64,000 bases of DNA. It comes from a virus. The notes beneath the pieces were generated by a model. The model was not told where the DNA came from. It worked only from the letters and a program-made list of their open reading frames with translations, and made no database searches. Each line of letters begins with the position of its first letter. Position 1 is the stretch's first letter. Positions 41,088 through 48,724 of the stretch are shown here, piece after piece. Made by a program: the position numbers and the translations under genes. Location: the IMG/VR virus record IMGVR_UViG_3300043772_003377, positions 40,514 through 104,513 of that record. One strand, given 5' to 3'.

Positions 41088-41770
41088 GTTATAATTTTTC
41101 CCCTAAAATAGTTACCGATGGTCTTGTCTTTTATTTGGATGCTGCGAATACCAAATCATATATTGGTTCAGGTACAACTTGGACAGATTTAAGTAGAGGT
41201 GATAATAGTGGGATTTTAAATGGGGCGGTCTTTAATAGTTTAAATGGTGGTAGTATATCTTTTGATGGTGTTGATGATAATGTAAATTGTGGAAATAATT
41301 CCGCGTTGGACGTTGGAAACAATATTACGGTAAATGCTTGGATTTTTTTACCTAGTGCGGGAGCAATTACAGGTTATAGACCAATAGTGTCCAAAGTTGT
41401 TAGTGGAGCGACATTGGGTTGGGAGATGGGAAATAGTGCGGGAACTCTTAGGTGTGTATTCAGACCAACATCAAGTATTATAGACCTTTCAGGACCAACA
41501 TTATCTATAGGTGTTTGGCAGATGTGTACATTTACTTATAATAATGTAACCGCTAGATTATATTTAAACGGGGTTTTAGGGGCGTCGACATCAAGTGGAG
41601 GTCCTGTAACATTAAACTCAACACAACCACTTCAGGTTGCGACAAGAGGTATTGGCGGTAGTACATTTTTTGGTAGAATATCGATGGTTTCAGTATATAA
41701 TCGAGCTTTATCTACTACAGAAATATTACAAAACTACAACGCGAATAAATCAAGATTTGGATTAAGTTAA
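41084..41770 (+). CDS. LamG/concanavalin A-like lectin protein
   Basis: 228 residues. It starts MSYNFSPKIVTDGLVFYLDA with IGSGTTWTDLSRGDNSGIL, then SISFDGVDDNVNCGNNSALD and VNAWIFLP, matching the strand pattern of LamG/concanavalin-type folds. The pattern ends NRALSTTEILQNYNANKSRF. Two paralogs follow (41772, 42737). It overlaps the large fibre gene by four bases. Probable sugar-binding tip or side protein of the fibre. Confidence 0.75.
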   Translation: MSYNFSPKIVTDGLVFYLDAANTKSYIGSGTTWTDLSRGDNSGILNGAVFNSLNGGSISFDGVDDNVNCGNNSALDVGNNITVNAWIFLPSAGAITGYRPIVSKVVSGATLGWEMGNSAGTLRCVFRPTSSIIDLSGPTLSIGVWQMCTFTYNNVTARLYLNGVLGASTSSGGPVTLNSTQPLQVATRGIGGSTFFGRISMVSVYNRALSTTEILQNYNANKSRFGLS

Positions 41771-41771
41771 A

Positions 41772-42467
41772 ATGGCGGGAAGAATATCATATTTAGGTGG
41801 AATCGTAAAGGATGGTCTAGTATTAGATTTAGATGCGGGTAAAATAGATTCTTATCCAAGAACAGGAACTTTATGGAGAGATTTAAGTGGTAATAACAAT
41901 AATGGTACTTTAACAAACTTTGGTTCTCAAACTATATGGAATGGTGATAATGGGGGAAGTATTATTTTTGATGGTAGTAATGATATCGTTTCGGTAAATA
42001 ATGTCGTACCAACTGGGGATAGTTCTAAAAGTGTCTTTATGATTTTTAAATCAACAACTACGATATCAACAAGACAATGGTTATTTTATTCTGGTACCGA
42101 AACTGTTGGTGGTAGATTTGCGTTAGAAATAGAAAATAGTAGGTTTACCTTTAATTATTATAGCGCGGCACTACAACCAACAACACTTATCAGTAATACT
42201 TGGTACTACGGAGGTGTAACATATAACTCAACAACAAAACAATTATTAATATATTTAAATGGTGTATTACAAAGTACTACAACTTTTCCGGTAGCATCAA
42301 TTAGTTTAAACACAGGTAATGGTGCTACAAACTACGTTGGGAATATTTTTAACGCCAGTTTCCCTTTAAACGGGAACATTGCCGTAACACAAGTGTATAA
42401 TAAAGTGTTATCACAATCAGAAGTAACACAAAACTACAACGCATTAAAAGGAAGATATAATTTATAA
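41772..42467 (+). CDS. LamG/concanavalin A-like lectin protein
   Basis: 231 residues, paralog of the preceding gene and more closely of 42737-43483. It has GGIVKDGLVLDLDAGKIDSY, LWRDLSGNNNNGTLTNFGSQ, TIWNGDNGGSIIFDGSNDIV, and ends NKVLSQSEVTQNYNALKGRY. The shared IWNGDNGGSIIFDG core is nearly identical in the third paralog. Likely carbohydrate binding, surface-exposed on the virion. Confidence 0.75.
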   Translation: MAGRISYLGGIVKDGLVLDLDAGKIDSYPRTGTLWRDLSGNNNNGTLTNFGSQTIWNGDNGGSIIFDGSNDIVSVNNVVPTGDSSKSVFMIFKSTTTISTRQWLFYSGTETVGGRFALEIENSRFTFNYYSAALQPTTLISNTWYYGGVTYNSTTKQLLIYLNGVLQSTTTFPVASISLNTGNGATNYVGNIFNASFPLNGNIAVTQVYNKVLSQSEVTQNYNALKGRYNL

Positions 42468-42470
42468 AAT

Positions 42471-42740
42471 ATGGAAACACAATTATACGAAAACAGAAAA
42501 TTTATGATATTTGATGTTAGTGAACTACCAAATATTGATTTCACTCAAGTATGTGAAACTTCAATTGATACGGTTAGAAAATCGGTTGACGGAACAAAAA
42601 CATTTGTTAAATGGGATACTGAAGGAATTCCTTCATCAGTAGATAGTTTAACAACTAAAGAAGGTCCATACAACTATGAAGAGATATTAACAATATTATC
42701 AACCCCAGAATGGACTAATCCAAATCCAATGACAATATGA
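42471..42740 (+). CDS. Small fibre-associated protein
   Basis: 89 residues. It begins METQLYENRKFMIFDVSELP and has a C-terminus with WTNPNPMTI. It is placed between two lectin-like paralogs and overlaps the next gene by four bases (ATGA). Comparable small proteins (55212, 5536, 9944, 44244) sit beside fibre genes, so an assembly-chaperone or accessory role is plausible. No domain is recognised. Confidence 0.6.
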   Translation: METQLYENRKFMIFDVSELPNIDFTQVCETSIDTVRKSVDGTKTFVKWDTEGIPSSVDSLTTKEGPYNYEEILTILSTPEWTNPNPMTI

Positions 42741-43483
42741 GTACGGTAAATGGTAATTATTATGGTGGAATTGTAAAAGATGGTTTGGTGTTATTGTTGG
42801 ATGCCGCCAAGAGAGATTCTTATCCTAGAGTCGGTACTACCTGGACTGATATTACTTGGAATGGAAATAATGGTACTTTAACAAACTTTGGTTCTCAAAC
42901 GATATGGAATGGTGATAATGGAGGTAGTATTATTTTTGACGGAACTAATGATTATCTTATAAACACTTCACTTCCAACATTTAATGTTGGTTCTATTAAT
43001 ATATGGTTTAAACCAACCACCACAATAAATGCTAGTTCTCCCGTTTCAACATTAATACAATTAAGGTACGGGACATCGATAGGAAGTGGATGGTATATAC
43101 AATTTGGACCTGCAACTTCATTATTAACCAACGAATATTTAACAATAATCGACTTAGTATCCGGTCGTAGACAAGGGTTAACCACAGTAGGCGGTTCTTT
43201 TTTAGCGAATACTTGGTATAACTTGGTTTTCAATTATGAAAGTACTCAATATCAAATATATGTGAATAGTGTTTTAAACACATCCACATCGTCACCTAGT
43301 GGTGTTGGTTTATTGACCAACCCAAATAGATTATTGATAGGAGCGGGTAGTGGTGAGGGTATAGTAAACCCATTTGACTTTCTTAACGGAAACGTCTCAA
43401 TCGTACAGATTTATAATAGAACTCTTTCCACATCTGAAATAACTCAAAACTATAACGCTCAAAAAGGTCGTTTTGGTTTATAA
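42737..43483 (+). CDS. LamG/concanavalin A-like lectin protein
   Basis: 248 residues, third paralog. GGIVKDGLVLLLDAAKRDSY, then TWTDITWNGNNGTLTNFGSQ and TIWNGDNGGSIIFDGTNDYL place it in the LamG-like family. The end NRTLSTSEITQNYNAQKGRF matches its paralogs. The core DNA is similar to the gene at 41772, showing duplication of the cassette with the small gene between. Confidence 0.75.
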   Translation: MSTVNGNYYGGIVKDGLVLLLDAAKRDSYPRVGTTWTDITWNGNNGTLTNFGSQTIWNGDNGGSIIFDGTNDYLINTSLPTFNVGSINIWFKPTTTINASSPVSTLIQLRYGTSIGSGWYIQFGPATSLLTNEYLTIIDLVSGRRQGLTTVGGSFLANTWYNLVFNYESTQYQIYVNSVLNTSTSSPSGVGLLTNPNRLLIGAGSGEGIVNPFDFLNGNVSIVQIYNRTLSTSEITQNYNAQKGRFGL

Positions 43484-43501
43484 CATTTCACAAATTCAAC
43501 A

Positions 43502-43509
43502 TATTTATA
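43502..43509 (+). promoter_or_regulatory. TATTTATA element upstream of 43543-43782
   Basis: TATTTATAATAAAA, 41 bases before the ATG at 43543. A GGGAAAG sequence just before that ATG may act as a ribosome binding site, unusual among these genes. Confidence 0.45.
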
Positions 43510-43542
43510 ATAAAATAAAATTACTGGATAGGGAAAGTAATT

Positions 43543-43782
43543 ATGCCAAACGAATTTGTAATTAAAAACGGCTACATTAGCCAAGGAAACTCAACGGTCA
43601 ACGCGATATTATCGGCAAATACCGTTTACGTATCATCCACACCAACAAGTGGAATAACATCAACACAAATTTTAATGAGAAATTCATCAACAGGTCTTGT
43701 TGAGATAACGGATAATACTTCTCCTTCCATATTTAATTATGGTTTGTCATACGCGATGGCAAACTTTAATTTTACAACATAA
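43543..43782 (+). CDS. Small beta-rich fibre protein
   Basis: 79 residues, MPNEFVIKNGYISQGNSTVN. The opening resembles the N-terminal 'FVIKNGYISQG' segment of phage fibre or neck-whisker-like proteins. Only a short body follows, ending FNYGLSYAMANFNFTT. It has its own upstream element and possible Shine-Dalgarno site. Short stand-alone fibre or remnant of a larger fibre N-terminus. Confidence 0.6.
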   Translation: MPNEFVIKNGYISQGNSTVNAILSANTVYVSSTPTSGITSTQILMRNSSTGLVEITDNTSPSIFNYGLSYAMANFNFTT

Positions 43783-43804
43783 TAAAAAATAAAAATTATT
43801 TACT

Positions 43805-44230
43805 ATGCCAGCAAACGTACAACCAATCTATACGAGATTACCTGATGTACAATGGACGGTTTCAGCTATGACTACCGCCAACACAACTAAAGATTTAACG
43901 GGAGGTACAATATACTTAGCGTTTACCGCTGATTCAACTAACGGAAGTTATGTTCAAAGGATAAGATTTAGGCCGTTAGGTACAAACTCAAACGCCACGG
44001 TTGCCAGGGTTTGGATTAATAATGGTTCAGCAACAACTACTGCGTCAAATAATACTTTATTTGACGAGATAACTTTACCAACTATTACCAACATAGAGAC
44101 TGCTGCCCAGTCAAATTATGAATTACCGTTAAATTTTGGTTTAAATCCAGGATATAGGATATACGTAACCGTTGGTACCGCTCCAACATCGGCGGGTTGG
44201 AACGCGACGGTAATTGGTGGTGATTATTAA
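43805..44230 (+). CDS. Virion structural protein, beta-rich
   Basis: 141 residues. It begins MPANVQPIYTRLPDVQWTVS and has LTGGTIYLAFTADSTNGSYV, RIRFRPLGTNSNATVARVWI, and ends YRIYVTVGTAPTSAGWNATV. This resembles small single-domain beta-sandwich structural proteins of phages (a fibre or collar component). No enzymatic motif. It sits between fibre genes, 22 bases after the preceding one. Confidence 0.65.
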   Translation: MPANVQPIYTRLPDVQWTVSAMTTANTTKDLTGGTIYLAFTADSTNGSYVQRIRFRPLGTNSNATVARVWINNGSATTTASNNTLFDEITLPTITNIETAAQSNYELPLNFGLNPGYRIYVTVGTAPTSAGWNATVIGGDY

Positions 44231-44243
44231 AAAAAATTACATT

Positions 44244-44426
44244 ATGATATATAGTTTATGTGAATTTGAATACGGATACGAAGGTCGTTTCTATCAAGAA
44301 AGTGATTATAACGGATTGGTTAGATTTATTGATTTAAGTGGAAATACTTTAGAGTTAATCCCACCATATGGTTATTATGTGATTGAGGATAATTTACCAG
44401 AACCGAACTGGGTTAACAATGGTTGA
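44244..44426 (+). CDS. Small fibre-associated protein
   Basis: 60 residues from the ATG at 44244; an upstream TTG in frame overlaps the previous gene and is unlikely. It ends with PEPNWVNNG, recalling the Trp-containing ends of the small proteins at 5536 and 9944. Its stop overlaps the start of the Gly-rich gene by nine bases. Possible accessory protein of the Gly-rich adhesin. Confidence 0.5.
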   Translation: MIYSLCEFEYGYEGRFYQESDYNGLVRFIDLSGNTLELIPPYGYYVIEDNLPEPNWVNNG

Positions 44427-45354
44427 TTATTTTAACATACCACAAATAACCAATTGTCAAACTTTTTTTGCTGCTGGGTCAACATCTTGGCAGACTTGGC
44501 AAAAACCAAAAAACACCAAATTTGTTTATATAACCGCAATTGGTGGTGGTGCTGGTGGTGGAGGTGGTGCAAATACATCTGGAAATGGTGGAGGTGGAGG
44601 AGGTGGTGGTTCATCATCAATTACAAACATACTAATCCCATCAATATTAATTCCTGACACATTATATATTCAAGTTGGGTCAGGTGGTAACGGTGGAACT
44701 TCCGGAGGAAATGGTTCATCGGGACAATTATCCTATGTTTCAATTTTACCTAGTACAGGTGCTACCAATGTTATTATATCATCAGGAACAATTGCCCCTT
44801 CGGGTGGTAATTTAGGTAACCTGTCTGTTGGTGGTACCGGAGGTAGTGGTGGAACCGTATTTACAAGTTCTGTCGGTTTTTTGTCATCGTTAGGAAGATG
44901 GTCATCAACATCGGGAGATACGGGGGCAAATGGTGCTTTTGGATTTGTCGGTGGTGGTACTAAAACCGCATTAACCTCGTTAGTTTTAACTGGTGGTGGA
45001 GGTGGTGGAGGTAAAAGTAACACTAATGGTGGTGCTGGTGGTTCTATTTTAGCAGGTGGAGTTTTAGGTAGAGTCGCTGGTGGAATCGGAGGGACAACGG
45101 GTCAAAATGGAGGTAAAGGTATTATAACTATAAACCCTATTTTATTAACCTATTCTTCGACAGAATTTCCGTTTGCAACTACAGGTGGGTCTGGTGGTGG
45201 AGGAAGAGCTGGTGCTCCCCCAGATGAACCCACATCAAATGGAGGTGATGGTGAAATTGGTAGTGGTGGTGGTGGAGGAGGTTCTTCAAACAGTGGTTCA
45301 GGAAGATTAGGTGGTAGAGGTGGTAACGGAATTGTATTTATAACAACATTTTAA
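44418..45354 (+). CDS. Gly-rich adhesin-like protein
   Basis: 311 residues from the ATG at 44418 (MVDYFNIPQITNCQTFFAAG). A TTG further upstream in frame is unlikely, as the paralog 45364-46317 starts at the equivalent point. The sequence has long poly-Gly runs (GGGGGGGGSSS, GGAGGSILAGGVLG) like polyglycine-II receptor-binding tips (T4-like gp38-type). The opening WQTWQKPKNTKFVYITAIGG forms a globular head. It is probably a tail-fibre tip adhesin. Confidence 0.7.
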
Positions 45355-45363
45355 ATTTAACAT

Positions 45364-46317
45364 ATGATAGATATTTTTAACATACCAAACATAACAAATA
45401 CCCAAGTTTTTTACACTCAAGGTTCTGGTATTTGGCAGACTTGGCAAAAACCAAGAAATTGTAAATTCACCTATATTTTTGTATTAGGTGGTGGCGGTGG
45501 TGGAGGTGGAGGAAGAGGTTCTGCCTCTAACGCGGCAATTGGTGGGGGAGGAGGAGCGTCATCTTCATTAACTACGGGAATTTTTCAAACAAACTTATTA
45601 CCCGACACATTATATATCCAAGTCGGTCCTGGTGGTTCTGCGGGTACCGCTGGTTCGGCAACGAATGGTGGTGTTGGAGGTAGTGGTAATTTATCATATG
45701 TTTCAATATTATCAAGTACATCCGCTGCGAATGTTTTATTATCAAGTGGTACTGCAGTACCAACAGGTGGTGGTGGAGGTCTAACAGGTCCTGGTACATC
45801 GAGCGGGGGAACTGTGGGAACAATATTCACAAATTCGGTAGGTATTTTATCATCATTAGGTATGTTTACATCTATTGCCGGTCAAAGTGGTGTTTTAGGT
45901 CAAAATACACAACAGGGTGATAGTATAACAATTGCCGGAGTAACTTCAGGAGGTGCTGGTGGTGGTGGAGCTACAAGTTCATTATCTTCGTTTTCAGGTG
46001 GTTCAATAACAACATCCGGTTTTATACCACAATTAAATGGTGGCGCATTAGGTTTTGTCACAAGTGGTGGAACTGGTAATTCGGGGTTTATTGGTTTAAA
46101 CCCCTCTTCTTTATCAACATCAAGATTGCCTTTCTTAACCACGGGAGGTGCTGGTGGTGGAGGGTCAACAAATAACGCGTCAGGAACTTTTAATGGTGGT
46201 ATTGGGGGTAATGGTGGTTTTGGGTCTGGTGGTGGAGGTGGTGGAGGAGCTTATAATGGAGCTGGTGGTGTTGGTGGAAGAGGTGGTGACGGTTTAGTGA
46301 TAATTACTTGTTGGTAA
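45364..46317 (+). CDS. Gly-rich adhesin-like protein
   Basis: 317 residues, paralog of the preceding gene. It begins MIDIFNIPNITNTQVFYTQG, with IWQTWQKPRNCKFTYIFVLG, and then long Gly runs through to GGVGGRGGDGLVIITCW at the end. The same plan and a similar LPDTLYIQVGPGGSAGTAG segment are seen in both. Two adjacent variants suggest alternative receptor tips or a trimeric assembly. Starts ten bases after the first. Confidence 0.7.
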   Translation: MIDIFNIPNITNTQVFYTQGSGIWQTWQKPRNCKFTYIFVLGGGGGGGGGRGSASNAAIGGGGGASSSLTTGIFQTNLLPDTLYIQVGPGGSAGTAGSATNGGVGGSGNLSYVSILSSTSAANVLLSSGTAVPTGGGGGLTGPGTSSGGTVGTIFTNSVGILSSLGMFTSIAGQSGVLGQNTQQGDSITIAGVTSGGAGGGGATSSLSSFSGGSITTSGFIPQLNGGALGFVTSGGTGNSGFIGLNPSSLSTSRLPFLTTGGAGGGGSTNNASGTFNGGIGGNGGFGSGGGGGGGAYNGAGGVGGRGGDGLVIITCW

Positions 46318-46330
46318 TATATTTATAGTT

Positions 46331-47092
46331 ATGCAAATTATTGAAATAACAAATGCGGTAGGGTCAGGAACGTATGATATTTATTTGTGTGATATAACAT
46401 TAACTTATTGTTTTTTAATATCAGGGTCAACATCAATCCCGCCAACCGTATCTTTTGAGTTACCATCATCTTTACCAAATCCTAATTCTCCTCCTACGAC
46501 AATATCTTTTGATGGGGCGACTTCAGTAATAGTTAAATTGGTCGATTCCGTAACAGGGTGTGAAAAATTTATAGTCCGAAATTGCGGTGACACCCAACCA
46601 TGCTCCTGTTCGTACTCTATGTTGGATAGTGTTGGATATATTGAGGATGTTGTTAATGGATTTGAGTCGGTATCGGCTTTAACATATACATTAACCGGAA
46701 TAACAATCAATTCAAATCCGATAATCCCACTAACATATTCTTCGGAAACTATTAACATCTCAACGGTAAATTGGGTACCGGCAACAACCTTAGACGGTAC
46801 GGTTTATACCAATGTGTATGATTTTGTAAGTAGTATAATTTCAACATATAATTTAACAGGATATTCATCTTCATTGATAACGACTCCAAATTTTATTGGT
46901 TTAGATAGAACCGCGATATCAATAACCTACCCTTGTGGGGATACATTTATTTTTAATATTGTTATTTATGGTAGTCAGGTAGGGACTTCAAATCAATTAT
47001 ATATGGGTGAATATAACTATACTAACAATGGTTATTCATTTTTAACACCAAATATGTATTCAGTCTATCAAGATAGCGAGTGTTTGAGTTAA
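46331..47092 (+). CDS. Beta-rich virion-type protein
   Basis: 253 residues. It begins MQIIEITNAVGSGTYDIYLC and contains Cys-rich ends of strands (KFIVRNCGDTQPCSCSYSML). The second half has repeated Ser/Thr/Ile strands typical of surface proteins (LTYTLTGITINSNPIIPLTY). It lies between the Gly-rich adhesins and a small nucleotidyltransferase and has a TATTTATA sequence starting 11 bases before its ATG. Probable structural or receptor-binding protein; family unknown. Confidence 0.6.
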   Translation: MQIIEITNAVGSGTYDIYLCDITLTYCFLISGSTSIPPTVSFELPSSLPNPNSPPTTISFDGATSVIVKLVDSVTGCEKFIVRNCGDTQPCSCSYSMLDSVGYIEDVVNGFESVSALTYTLTGITINSNPIIPLTYSSETINISTVNWVPATTLDGTVYTNVYDFVSSIISTYNLTGYSSSLITTPNFIGLDRTAISITYPCGDTFIFNIVIYGSQVGTSNQLYMGEYNYTNNGYSFLTPNMYSVYQDSECLS

Positions 47093-47388
47093 TAACATAT
47101 AAAAATGGTGTTAGACCTAACAGAGGTAAATTAAATGATTTTTACGATTTACCGATAGAAAAACAAAATATTTTTAAAGAAATTAAAAATAAAGTTAATA
47201 ACGAATTTGGTAATCATATTGATTTATATGTTTTTGGTAGTTACTTAAAGGGTGTCTGGAACGAATCCTCAGATTTTGATGTTGTAACAAGTGAACCAAA
47301 TTTTAAAATAAGAGAATTAAAATTTAAAAACATAAAAGTTGATTTTATTTATTTTAATAATTTTGATGGAATGGTAAAAATCCCTTAA
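47080..47388 (+). CDS. Minimal nucleotidyltransferase-like protein
   Basis: 102 residues from the GTG at 47080, overlapping the end of the upstream gene by 13 bases. LYVFGSYLKGVWNESSDFDV contains the G-S-x-x-x-G ... S-D-x-D signature (Gly53-Ser54, Asp65, Asp67) of the pol-beta nucleotidyltransferase fold, with a possible third acidic residue Asp88 (KVDFIYFN). Small members of this class (MNT) usually pair with a HEPN protein; none is seen nearby. Its place in the fibre region is odd. Nucleotidyl transfer is inferred. Confidence 0.65.
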   Translation: MFELITYKNGVRPNRGKLNDFYDLPIEKQNIFKEIKNKVNNEFGNHIDLYVFGSYLKGVWNESSDFDVVTSEPNFKIRELKFKNIKVDFIYFNNFDGMVKIP

Positions 47389-47389
47389 T

Positions 47390-47414
47390 ACTTTATTTGT
47401 AAAGTTTATTTTTT
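47390..47414 (+). terminator. Weak terminator
   Basis: Six-base stem ACTTTA/TAAAGT with a four-base loop followed by a T-rich stretch. It would end the transcript before the GlcNAc-type glycosyltransferase gene. Confidence 0.4.
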
Positions 47415-47433
47415 AATTTTAAAATAAAAAAAT

Positions 47434-48684
47434 ATGAATAAAATATTCATACAAATTGCAAGTTTTTCTGACCCAGAATTAATTCCAACAATTAAAGATT
47501 GTATTAATAATGCGAAGTACCCTGAAAATTTAGTTTTTAGTATTTGTAGACAATATCATCCTGATAATACATTTGATGATTTATCCGAATACAAAAAAGA
47601 TGAAAGATTTAAAGTTCTTAATGTTTTATATACAGAAACGTTAGGAGCTTGTTGGGCAAGACATCAATTACAAAAACAATATGATGGTGAAGAATATACT
47701 TTACAAATTGATAGTCATATGAGATTTGTAAAAGATTGGGACGAAATCTCAATTAATATGATTAAAGACTTACAATTAAAGGGTTATGAAAAACCGTTAC
47801 TTACAGGTTATGTATCTTCTTACGACCCCGATAATGACCCTAATGGTAGAATTAATGTTCCTTGGAGGATGGTATTTGATAGATTTATTCCTGAAGGTGC
47901 AGTATTTTTCTTACCCGAATCAATACCTAATCATAGAGAATTAAAAGAACCAATACCCTCAAGATTTTATTCAGCGCATTTTTGTTTTACGATGGGTTCG
48001 TTTGTTAAAGAAGTTCCTCACGATAAAAATTATTATTTTCACGGAGAAGAAATATCAATAGCCGCAAGATCATATACCCACGGATATGATTTATTTCATC
48101 CTCATATTATTATATGTTGGCACGAATATACAAGAAAAAATAGAAAAAAGGTTTGGGATTACGATAATGAATGGTATAAGAAAAACGATACTTCTCACCT
48201 AAGAAACAGAAAACTATTCTCAATGGATGGAGAAGTATATGACCCCGAAGAATTCGGTATTTATGGATTTGGTAAAGAAAGAACTTTAAGAGATTATGAG
48301 AAATATTCAGGAATACTATTCTCAAAAAGATCGGTTCAACAATATACAATAGATAAGAACTACCCCCCAAACCCAATAATAGAAGATGAGAATGAATGGT
48401 TAAAAAGTTTTACAAGTGTTTTTAAACATTGTATAGACATTAATCATAACCAAGTACCTGAAAAAGATTATGATTTTTGGGCGGTAATCTTTAATGATAA
48501 AGATGGTAATGAAATTTATAGAAAAGATTCCGATAAAAACGAGATAAATAGATTGATGTTAGATAAAGATGGGTATTGTAAAATATGGAGAGAATTTAAT
48601 ACTTCCGTAAAACCAAAACATTGGGTTGTATGGCCTTATTCATCATCTAAAGGTTGGTGCGAAAGAATTACAGGTAATTTATGA
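47434..48684 (+). CDS. GlcNAc-family glycosyltransferase (GT60-like)
   Basis: 416 residues. The start MNKIFIQIASFSDPELIPTI and the core LGACWARHQLQKQYDGEEYT, LQIDSHMRFVKDWDEI match the GlcNAc family (PF11397-type, related to polypeptide alpha-GlcNAc transferases of eukaryotes). The D-S-H triad serves as the metal/donor motif in that family. FYSAHFCFTMGSFVKEVP, YYFHGEEISIAARSYTHGYD and IICWHEYTRKNRKKVW follow in order. It is flanked by structural fibre genes and could glycosylate a virion or other protein. Acceptor unknown. Confidence 0.85.
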   Translation: MNKIFIQIASFSDPELIPTIKDCINNAKYPENLVFSICRQYHPDNTFDDLSEYKKDERFKVLNVLYTETLGACWARHQLQKQYDGEEYTLQIDSHMRFVKDWDEISINMIKDLQLKGYEKPLLTGYVSSYDPDNDPNGRINVPWRMVFDRFIPEGAVFFLPESIPNHRELKEPIPSRFYSAHFCFTMGSFVKEVPHDKNYYFHGEEISIAARSYTHGYDLFHPHIIICWHEYTRKNRKKVWDYDNEWYKKNDTSHLRNRKLFSMDGEVYDPEEFGIYGFGKERTLRDYEKYSGILFSKRSVQQYTIDKNYPPNPIIEDENEWLKSFTSVFKHCIDINHNQVPEKDYDFWAVIFNDKDGNEIYRKDSDKNEINRLMLDKDGYCKIWREFNTSVKPKHWVVWPYSSSKGWCERITGNL

Positions 48685-48702
48685 AAAAACGATTTTTTAA
48701 AG

Positions 48703-48716
48703 TATTTATCATAAAA
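48703..48716 (+). promoter_or_regulatory. TATTTATCATAAAA element upstream of 48725-49957
   Basis: Same 14 bases as the element before the papain-fusion gene (31520-31533). Starts 22 bases before the ATG at 48725. Confidence 0.5.
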
Positions 48717-48724
48717 AAACTTTA

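Noticed and set aside
44214-44243. TTG start for the 60-residue protein
   Set aside because: It overlaps the previous gene; the ATG at 44244 is a better start.
44383-44417. TTG start for the first Gly-rich adhesin
   Set aside because: It lies deep within the previous gene; the ATG at 44418 aligns with the start of the paralog at 45364.
45572-45830. Minus-strand Pro-rich frames over the Gly-rich adhesins
   Set aside because: They are complements of Gly codons (CCN) from the plus-strand genes, with no separate gene signals.
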